64,000 nt of DNA from Prado023 sp963774745 (GTDB lineage: Bacteria; Actinomycetota; Actinomycetes; S36-B12; CAIYMF01). Shown here one piece after another: positions 42,979 to 49,114 of this stretch. Each line of letters starts with the position of its first letter. The stretch's first letter is position 1. The notes beneath the pieces are model-generated. The model made no database searches. It saw only the letters and a list, made by a program, of their open reading frames with translations, and was not told where the DNA came from. Location of the stretch: positions 558,001 through 622,000 of the forward strand of contig CAVZGE010000002.1 in assembly GCA_963774745.1 (NCBI GenBank), in the 5' to 3' direction. Both the position numbers and the translations under genes were made by a program.

Positions 42979-43671
42979 TCAGCGGGCGTTCGCCCGCTCC
43001 AGGTCACCCTCGAAGTCCACCTCGACGGCGAACAGGTCCGAGATGTCGACCGGCGTCACCTCGACGCCGTCCCTGGCGATCGCGAGCTCGATGCCGCGCT
43101 CGAAGTAGTCCTGGTCCTCGCACGCCTCGAGCTGGCGGATCAGCGCAGCCTTGTCCTTGCCGCCGATCAGGTTGATCCCGACGGCCTCGCCCAGGCCGCC
43201 GACGACGGTCTTGGACAGCTCGCGCACGTGCCCACGGTCGTCGACGGTGTACTTGACCTCCTCCTCGGCGACAGCCGAGGTGTTCACGGCGACCGCTGAG
43301 CGTCCCGAGACGATGAACGGCGTGAGCCGCTCGAGGATCACCCGGTCGAAGACGACGTCGCCGTTCATCCAGATCACCGAGCCCTCGTGCGAGGCCTTCA
43401 GCGCCTTCAGCAGCGACTTCGACGTGTTGGTCTGGTCGTAGAGCTCGTTGTAGACGAACACCGCGTCGGGCTGGTGCTCCATGACGCTGTCGTTCTTGAA
43501 GCCGACCACGATCATGATCCGCACGTCCTCACCGAAGACGCCCTTGATGTTCTCGACCTGCTGCTCCATGATCGTCTGGCCGTTGGCCAGGCGGGTCAGC
43601 GGCTTGGGGAAGGGTCGACCCAGCCGCGTGCCCATGCCGGCGGCGAGAATGGTGACCTGGACCTGGGACAT
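42979..43671 (-). CDS. Sugar- or choline-phosphate nucleotidyltransferase (LicC-like)
   Basis: A 230-aa single-domain NTP transferase that would activate a phosphorylated sugar, choline or polyol with CTP or another NTP. ILAAGMGTRLG near residue 8 is the NTP loop, PKPLTRL near 23 the Lys that contacts phosphate, VIWMNGDVVFD near 95 the metal Asp, and EVDFEGDLERA at the end the second metal site. ATG 43671 has GAGGAGC 5 bases upstream. It lies just downstream of a TagF-like gene, so it may make the CDP-polyol that TagF uses; this is inference. Confidence 0.8.
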   Translation of the reverse strand: MSQVQVTILAAGMGTRLGRPFPKPLTRLANGQTIMEQQVENIKGVFGEDVRIMIVVGFKNDSVMEHQPDAVFVYNELYDQTNTSKSLLKALKASHEGSVIWMNGDVVFDRVILERLTPFIVSGRSAVAVNTSAVAEEEVKYTVDDRGHVRELSKTVVGGLGEAVGINLIGGKDKAALIRQLEACEDQDYFERGIELAIARDGVEVTPVDISDLFAVEVDFEGDLERANAR

Positions 43672-43767
43672 CGATGCTCCTCGTGGTGGCCGCGCAGCGG
43701 CCGTGTTCCGACTCTGCCAAAGGACCATTGTCTCAGGGAAACCGCCCCGCCAGACGGCGCAACGCGT

Positions 43768-43780
43768 TAGGTGCGACCTA
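43768..43780. promoter_or_regulatory. 13-base palindrome, possible operator
   Basis: TAGGT-GCG-ACCTA is a perfect 5+5 inverted repeat in the 186-base gap between the TagF-like and nucleotidyltransferase genes. The same gap has GGGTCAC twice (43834-43840, 43843-43849). Confidence 0.35.
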
Positions 43781-43857
43781 TCGGCGCCTTGAGGTTGGCA
43801 GGGCGCAACCGGCATTTCCGACACAGGTAACAGGGGTCACACGGGTCACGTACAGCC

Positions 43858-45168
43858 TCAGGGCCAGGTGCCGTGGGCGGCCAGCCGGCGCATGTCTGCC
43901 AGCCCGGACTGATGCTCCGCGATGGCCGCGAGCAGCGCGTCGTGGAACTTCCGGGTGCTCTCGCCGGGGGCCGCGTCATCGAAGTAGAAGGCGCGCAGGC
44001 GGGCCCGCTCGGCGCCGAGGCTGTCGTCGGCCAGCAGGGCGGCGATGTCCGCCTGCGCAGTCCCGATGGAGTCGGCGTCGATGATGTGCGCGGCAGCAGC
44101 GATCGGCGCCTCCCGCAGCAGGCCCGCCCGGTTGGTGCGCCGGTCGGTGAGCACGATCGGCGCCTCGGCGCGGGAGTACAGGAAGTCCAGGCCGACGCTG
44201 GAGATGTCCGACACGAGCAGGTCGACCCGGGGGAACAGGGCGAGGATGTCGCCGTCGGCCCGGTACTCGTGGCCGGCGTCGGGATCGGCCGCGGCTGCGG
44301 CGGCGATGCGGGCCACGACCCGGGCATGGGCCGCGGCGACAGCCTGCACGAGGCTGAGGACCACGCGCGGGTGCGGCTTGTAGATCACCCGGACGTCCGG
44401 GATGGCCAGCAGCGCCCCGACGAGGGCCTCGCCGTAGCGGTCCAGGGAGGTGAAGTTGTTCATCTCGTCCTCGCCCTCCCACGTGGGCGCGTACAGGACG
44501 GTGCGCCGGCTGCTCGGGGCGAGCGTGGGCGCAGGGTTGAGGTCCAGCTGCGGGCGCCCGACCTTCACGAGGGTCGACTCGTCGAAGTCCACGAGTGCGG
44601 CGCGGTGCCGGCGCACGGCCGCCTCGCCGGCGACGAACACCTTGTCGTAGGCCTTGGCCTGGTTGGACACCATCGAGACCTTGTCGGACTCGCCGTGATT
44701 GACGTGGATGTGCACGGCCTCGGGCCAGACCAGCGACTGGAAGTTCCGCAGCCCGTTGTTGGGGTAGATGATCGCCTTCGGCTGCAGCACGCGGTAGAGG
44801 TCCATGAGCCCCGGGAAGGGCAGTGCCAGGAAGCTCGGTGCCGGCAGCTCGCGGCCCATGAGCTCGGTCCAGGAGGACCGGGCCCGGGTGACGATCCCGA
44901 AGTTGAGGTCCCCGCTGTGGGCGCCGATGACCGGCAGCCACTGCTCGATCTGGTAGATCTTCGAGGCCGTGTCGGGGAAGTAGAACAGGGCGTCGACCGG
45001 CGGCGCGGTCCAGCCGTTGCGCAGCAGGGCCGAGGCGTCGATCGACTCGCCACGGGCGTCGACCTCGCCCTCGGTCACCGCACGTGAGCTCAGGCGCGTG
45101 CCGGCCAGGGTCAGCCGCCAGCCGATGCCCCGGGAGGCGCGCAGCCCCAACGACCTGACCCGACCCAT
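43858..45168 (-). CDS. CDP-glycerol glycerophosphotransferase-like protein, second copy
   Basis: A 436-aa polyol-phosphate polymerase or primase-like enzyme of the TagF/TagB family. VHIHVNHGESDK near residue 150 holds the catalytic His, VLYAPTWEGEDE near 240, VIYKPHPR near 280 and RVDLLVSDISSVGLDFLYS near 345 form the nucleotide and phosphate site. The N terminus is basic. Start ATG 45168 (MGRVRSLG) has AAGGGG 7 bases upstream; the frame upstream to 45735 overlaps another gene and is rejected. It shares the divergent region containing a CRP-like palindrome with the 45428 gene. Substrate polyol not known. Confidence 0.85.
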   Translation of the reverse strand: MGRVRSLGLRASRGIGWRLTLAGTRLSSRAVTEGEVDARGESIDASALLRNGWTAPPVDALFYFPDTASKIYQIEQWLPVIGAHSGDLNFGIVTRARSSWTELMGRELPAPSFLALPFPGLMDLYRVLQPKAIIYPNNGLRNFQSLVWPEAVHIHVNHGESDKVSMVSNQAKAYDKVFVAGEAAVRRHRAALVDFDESTLVKVGRPQLDLNPAPTLAPSSRRTVLYAPTWEGEDEMNNFTSLDRYGEALVGALLAIPDVRVIYKPHPRVVLSLVQAVAAAHARVVARIAAAAAADPDAGHEYRADGDILALFPRVDLLVSDISSVGLDFLYSRAEAPIVLTDRRTNRAGLLREAPIAAAAHIIDADSIGTAQADIAALLADDSLGAERARLRAFYFDDAAPGESTRKFHDALLAAIAEHQSGLADMRRLAAHGTWP

Positions 45169-45277
45169 CGTGTGCCCCTTCCGGACGGGCGACCACGCGA
45201 CCGCCGCCGGTGCGGATTCTGCCGCACATCCCCCGCTCGGCGCGTCATCCGGGTCGGGCGCCGCCGCCTGTGCCATC

Positions 45278-45291
45278 GTGACGCGCGTCAC
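45278..45291. promoter_or_regulatory. Perfect GTGA-N6-TCAC palindrome, possible CRP-type site
   Basis: GTGACGCGCGTCAC is a 14-base perfect palindrome matching the GTGA-N6-TCAC core of CRP-family sites. It lies 110 bases upstream of the TagF-like start and 137 upstream of the 45428 gene. The outer T/A of the classical site are absent. Confidence 0.45.
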
Positions 45292-45427
45292 CAGGGCGCG
45301 CGGCGCGAGCCGGTCGGCCGAGCTGTGGCCACTGGTGGGGGTCCCCTGGGGCGTCCCCGTCGGGAGTCCGGGGCCATCCCCCGGGTTGTGATCACCGGGT
45401 TGAGACGACAACCTGCAGGAGGACACC

Positions 45428-45973
45428 ATGGCAGCCAACCGGACGATGTCACGACGGGCGGACGCGCGGATCAGCGCGGAGGGGAGGGCTCGCATGCAGT
45501 GGACCGCACGGCATCGACGAATCGGGAACCTCCTGGTGGCCGCCCAGTTCGGCCTGATCCTGCTGTGCCTGCTCCCCGTGGGACCCGTGGTCGGCTCGGG
45601 CCAGCTGCGCCCGGTGGGGCTGGTCTGCCTGGGCCTCGCGGCGGTGGTCGGTGGGCTGGCCCTGCTGGCCATGGGGTCCGACACCCGGGTGCATCCCGTG
45701 CCCGACGCGGCGACGCCCCTGCGCGTGAACGGCATCTACGCCTGGATCCGGCACCCGATGTACGCGGCGGTCCTCACGGCCACCCTGGGCGTGACGCTGT
45801 CGACCGGACGGGTCCTGTCGCTGCTGGCGTTCGCAGCCCTGGCCGTCGTGCTCCACGTCAAGGCCGACTTCGAGGACCGCATGCTGCAGGAGAAGTTCGG
45901 CTGGCAGTTCTCCGTCTACGCCTCGCGCGTGCCAGCGCTGCTCCCGGCGCCCTGGCGGTCGCGGGCCCGCTGA
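45428..45973 (+). CDS. Isoprenylcysteine O-methyltransferase / phospholipid methyltransferase-like membrane protein
   Basis: A 181-aa membrane protein with about four helices. The C-terminal half carries the ICMT/PEMT-type SAM-binding pattern GIYAWIRHPMYAAVL near residue 102, then FEDRMLQEKFGWQFSVYASRVPALLP, with the E and R of the usual E-x2-L...Y-x3-V block. Substrate (lipid, thiol or isoprenoid) unknown. ATG 45428 has a strong GGAGGA Shine-Dalgarno at about 45418-45423. Divergent from the TagF-like gene and convergent with scoB. Confidence 0.78.
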   Translation: MAANRTMSRRADARISAEGRARMQWTARHRRIGNLLVAAQFGLILLCLLPVGPVVGSGQLRPVGLVCLGLAAVVGGLALLAMGSDTRVHPVPDAATPLRVNGIYAWIRHPMYAAVLTATLGVTLSTGRVLSLLAFAALAVVLHVKADFEDRMLQEKFGWQFSVYASRVPALLPAPWRSRAR

Positions 45974-45990
45974 GCCGCGCCGGGGCGTCG

Positions 45991-46010
45991 GCCCGCCCGC
46001 ATCGGCGGGC
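45991..46010. terminator. 7-bp hairpin between convergent ICMT-like and scoB genes
   Basis: GCCCGCC (45991-45997) and GGCGGGC (46004-46010) pair perfectly over a 6-base loop, 18 bases after one stop and 34 before the other. Confidence 0.55.
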
Positions 46011-46018
46011 TCGCCCTC

Positions 46019-46056
46019 TCAGCCGGTGGCGACCGCCGCCCCCTCAGCCGGTGGCG
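46019..46056. repeat. 13-base direct repeat at the scoB stop
   Basis: TCAGCCGGTGGCG occurs at 46019-46031 and again at 46044-46056; the second copy contains the scoB stop codon. Looks like a small local duplication. Confidence 0.5.
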
Positions 46057-46682
46057 TCGATGACCTGCGGGCCGGTCGCCGTGCGGACGTCCTCGACGCT
46101 GACTCCGGGGGCGCACTCGCGCAGGACCAGCCCGTCGGGGGTGACGTCGAGCACGGCCAGGTCGGTGATGATCCGGTGGACCACCGCGATGCCCGTCAGG
46201 GGCAGCGTGCACTCGTCGACGATCTTGTGCGAGCCGTCCCGGGCCACGTGCTCCATCATCACGATGACCCGCTTGGCGCCGTGGACGAGGTCCATCGCCC
46301 CGCCCATCCCCTTGACCATCTTCCCCGGGATCATCCAGTTGGCCAGGTCGCCCCGCGCCGACACCTGCATGGCGCCGAGGATCGCGGCATCCACGTGCCC
46401 GCCGCGGATCATCCCGAACGACAGAGCCGAGTCGAAGAAGCTGGCACCGGCAAGAATGGTGACGGTCTCCTTGCCGGCGTTGATCAGGTCGGGGTCGACC
46501 TGCTCCTCGGTCGGGTAGGGGCCGACGCCGAGGATGCCGTTCTCGCTCTGCAGGACCACCGAGACGTCCGCCGGCAGGTAGTTGGGCACCAGCGTCGGCA
46601 GCCCGATGCCGAGGTTCACGTACTGGCCGTCCACGAGCTCCTGTGCGACGCGGGCGGCGAGCTCCTCACGGGTGAGCGCCAT
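46044..46682 (-). CDS. scoB: 3-oxoacid/succinyl-CoA:acetoacetate CoA-transferase subunit B
   Basis: Beta subunit (212 aa) of a class I CoA-transferase that passes CoA between succinyl-CoA and a 3-oxoacid. VNLGIGLPTLVPN near residue 22 and the catalytic Glu in QSENGILGVGP near 47 are present, with GGHVDAAILGAMQVS near 95 and MGGAMDLV near 130. ATG 46682 overlaps the scoA stop (TGATG), as usual for the pair. A 13-base duplication covers its stop. Confidence 0.92.
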   Translation of the reverse strand: MALTREELAARVAQELVDGQYVNLGIGLPTLVPNYLPADVSVVLQSENGILGVGPYPTEEQVDPDLINAGKETVTILAGASFFDSALSFGMIRGGHVDAAILGAMQVSARGDLANWMIPGKMVKGMGGAMDLVHGAKRVIVMMEHVARDGSHKIVDECTLPLTGIAVVHRIITDLAVLDVTPDGLVLRECAPGVSVEDVRTATGPQVIDATG

Positions 46683-47449
46683 CAGGACGTCGCCCCCGTG
46701 CGGACGGTGCGCCGTTCGATCCGTTTCGCCGCGACGTCCTCGGGACCCAGCGGGAGCACCCGCTGCACGAAGATCCCGGGCAGGTGCACGGACGCGGGAT
46801 CGATCCCGCCGGGGGCGACCACGCGCTCTGCCTCCACGATGGTGATCCGCCCGGCCATCGCGGCCAGCGGGTTGAAGTTGCGGGTGCTGGTGTCGAAGAC
46901 GCAGTTGCCCAGCGTGTCGGCCAGGCTGGCCCGCACGAGCGCGAAGTCGGCGGTGATGCCGCGCTCCATGACGTAGGTCCGCCCGTCGAACTCAGCCGTC
47001 TGCTTCGGGGGCGAGGCGACGGCGATCCCGCCGGAGCCGTCGTAGCGCCAGGGGAGCCCGCCGTCGGCGACCTGGGTGCCGACCCCAGCCGGGGTGAAGA
47101 ACGCCGGGATGCCCGCCCCGCCCGCGCGCAGCCGCTCGGCCAGGGTGCCCTGCGGGGTCAGCTCGACCTCCAGCTCGCCGGAGAGGAACTGCCGCTCGAA
47201 CTCCTTGTTCTCCCCCACGTAGGACGAGGTCATCCGCCGGATCCGGCGCTCGGCGAGCAGCAGGCCGAGCCCCCAGTCGTCGACCCCACAGTTGTTGCTC
47301 ACGACGTCGAGGTCGGTGACGCCCGACTCGAGGAGCGCCGCGATCAGGGCGCTGGGGATGCCGCACAGGCCGAAGCCGCCGACGGCCAGGGTGGCGCCAT
47401 CGGGGATGTCGGCGACTGCCTCGGCGGCGCTGGCGACGGTCTTGTCCAC
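46682..47449 (-). CDS. scoA: 3-oxoacid/succinyl-CoA:acetoacetate CoA-transferase subunit A
   Basis: Alpha subunit (255 aa) of the CoA-transferase. GGFGLCGIPSALI near residue 24 is the CoA-binding glycine block, followed by VSNNCGVDDWGLGLL and YVGENKEFERQFLSGELEVELTPQGTLAERLRAGGAGIPAF, which is the classic SCOT alpha pattern. GTG 47449 has GGAGGA about 6 bases upstream. Together with the acyl-CoA dehydrogenases it points to ketone-body or branched-chain acid use. Confidence 0.93.
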   Translation of the reverse strand: MDKTVASAAEAVADIPDGATLAVGGFGLCGIPSALIAALLESGVTDLDVVSNNCGVDDWGLGLLLAERRIRRMTSSYVGENKEFERQFLSGELEVELTPQGTLAERLRAGGAGIPAFFTPAGVGTQVADGGLPWRYDGSGGIAVASPPKQTAEFDGRTYVMERGITADFALVRASLADTLGNCVFDTSTRNFNPLAAMAGRITIVEAERVVAPGGIDPASVHLPGIFVQRVLPLGPEDVAAKRIERRTVRTGATS

Positions 47450-47536
47450 ACGGTCCTCCTGCGGGGGTGGGTACCCGACACGATATCCGGCGACGGGCGC
47501 CCATCAGTGGTCCGGTGGGCACCTGCGGGAGGGCGC

Positions 47537-48949
47537 TCAGCCGGTGCAGATGTCCTGGGCGGCCGTCGTGGTGGGCTGGTTGCCGCCGACCCCTGAGCCG
47601 GTCGCGCTCGCCTTGACGCGGACCGCCGACACCCCGTCGTAGGTCGCGCCGAGGGTCAGGTCCAGGCGCGTTCCCCGCTCGGGCTCCGCGCGCAGGATCG
47701 ATCCGGGAACGGCGGCCTGCAGGGTCCGGGCTGCCTCGAGCTGGTCGGGGGCGTGCCGGATGGTCGTCCGGCTCGAGCCCTTGTCCCGGGCGTCTATGGC
47801 GCCGATCACGAAACCCTGTGCAGCCAGGCCCTCGGCCGCCCGTGAGCCCTGGCCCTCCACGCCGGTCGCGTTGTGCACGTCGACCACGACCTTCGCCGGG
47901 ACGGCGGTGAGCTTCTTGCCGTCCGCGCCCTTCGTGGGCGGGGGCGGCCAGGGCTGCTCGTCGGCCAGCGCCGCCCACATCGCGTCCGCCTTGGGCTGGT
48001 CGGTCACGATCGTCGCGCCGTCGGAGTTGGGCAGCCAGGGCAGCGTGACGAAGGAGACGTCCTTCGGGCGCAGCCCCGACAGGCTCGCGGCCAGCGCGAT
48101 CAGCCCGTCGGAGTCAGCCAGGGCGGTGTCGGTGGCGATGGACTTCGAGGACTCGGTGAGGACCCGCCAGACGCGCAGCGGGTCGGTGAGCAGCCCGGAG
48201 CCGGTGACCTCCTGGATCAGCGACGACAGGAAGATCTGCTGCCGGTTGATCCGGCTGATGTCCGAGCCGTCGCCGATGTTGTGCCGGACCCGGACGAAGG
48301 CCAGCGCGTCCTCACCGTTCACCCGGGTCCGCCCGGCGGGGAGGTCCACGCCGGACTTGGTGTCCTGCAGCGGGCGGGTCAGGCACACCTCGACCCCGCC
48401 GAGGGCGTCGATCGCCTTCTTGAAGCCGTTGAAGTCCAGCACGACGAAGTGGTCGATGGGCAGGCCGGTCATCGCCTCGACGGCCTTCAGGGTGCACCCC
48501 GGCCCGCCGCGGTCGAACGCGGCATTGAACCGGTCGCGGGACGCCGGCAGCACCGTGCCGTCGGAGTCCTTGCAGGAGGGCAGGTCGACGACCGTGTCGC
48601 GGGGGATGCTCACGACCACGGCGGAATCCCGGTCGGGGTAGACGTGCAGCAGCATGGTGGTGTCCGACCGGGCGCCCTCGAAGCTGCCGTAGCCCTTGTT
48701 GCCCTTGCCGGTCCGCTGGTCGGACCCCATCAGCAGGAACGTCACCGGCCCCTCGGACAGGTCCCCGTAGTCGACCGGTCGCTGGCCCACCTGGTGGCTG
48801 ATGTCGATCTTCGTGACGTTGTCCTCGAGCCGCCCGACGGCGATGGTCGCCGACCCGGCGGCCACCGTCACGGCCAGGGCCCCGGCCGATGCCACGCCGG
48901 CCAGGACGCGCAGGACGCGATGGCGACCTGACCGCGAGTGACCCGACAC
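47537..48949 (-). CDS. LytR-CpsA-Psr (LCP) family wall-polymer ligase
   Basis: Membrane-anchored phosphotransferase (470 aa) that links undecaprenyl-borne glycopolymers to peptidoglycan. After a basic N terminus and one TM helix (VLAGVASAGALAVTVAAG) comes the LCP domain: LLMGSDQRTG near 80, RSDTTMLLHVYPD near 100, SIPRDTVVDLP near 125, and FVRVRHNIGDGSDISRINRQQ near 235 with its Arg residues. A C-terminal LytR_C domain (VVDVHNATGVEGQGSRAAEGL near 370) follows. GTG 48949 is 6 bases after a TACCCT -10; ATG 48982 lies upstream of that promoter and is unlikely. Confidence 0.93.
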   Translation of the reverse strand: MSGHSRSGRHRVLRVLAGVASAGALAVTVAAGSATIAVGRLEDNVTKIDISHQVGQRPVDYGDLSEGPVTFLLMGSDQRTGKGNKGYGSFEGARSDTTMLLHVYPDRDSAVVVSIPRDTVVDLPSCKDSDGTVLPASRDRFNAAFDRGGPGCTLKAVEAMTGLPIDHFVVLDFNGFKKAIDALGGVEVCLTRPLQDTKSGVDLPAGRTRVNGEDALAFVRVRHNIGDGSDISRINRQQIFLSSLIQEVTGSGLLTDPLRVWRVLTESSKSIATDTALADSDGLIALAASLSGLRPKDVSFVTLPWLPNSDGATIVTDQPKADAMWAALADEQPWPPPPTKGADGKKLTAVPAKVVVDVHNATGVEGQGSRAAEGLAAQGFVIGAIDARDKGSSRTTIRHAPDQLEAARTLQAAVPGSILRAEPERGTRLDLTLGATYDGVSAVRVKASATGSGVGGNQPTTTAAQDICTG

Positions 48950-48955
48950 GCAATA

Positions 48956-48961
48956 AGGGTA
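48956..48961 (-). promoter_or_regulatory. Leaderless -10 element for the LCP gene
   Basis: TACCCT on the minus strand lies 6 bases before GTG 48949. There is no Shine-Dalgarno. Confidence 0.5.
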
Positions 48962-49080
48962 CGTGACTGACCAGATAAGCATGGGTAAACTCACGGTTCG
49001 ATAACGGAAAGTTACGACGCCATGGCCTGATTCGCCGACGAGCAGGTCCAGACTGCGGTTGTCCGACACGCAGAGCGACG

Positions 49081-49102
49081 ACCCGGGGGGGACTGCCCGG
49101 GT
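49081..49102 (+). promoter_or_regulatory. 7-bp hairpin abutting the amidase Shine-Dalgarno
   Basis: ACCCGGG (49081-49087) pairs with CCCGGGT (49096-49102) across an 8-base loop, directly next to the GGGAGG Shine-Dalgarno (49103-49108) of the 49115 gene. It could limit ribosome access or be coincidental in GC-rich DNA. Confidence 0.35.
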
Positions 49103-49114
49103 GGGAGGCCCCAC

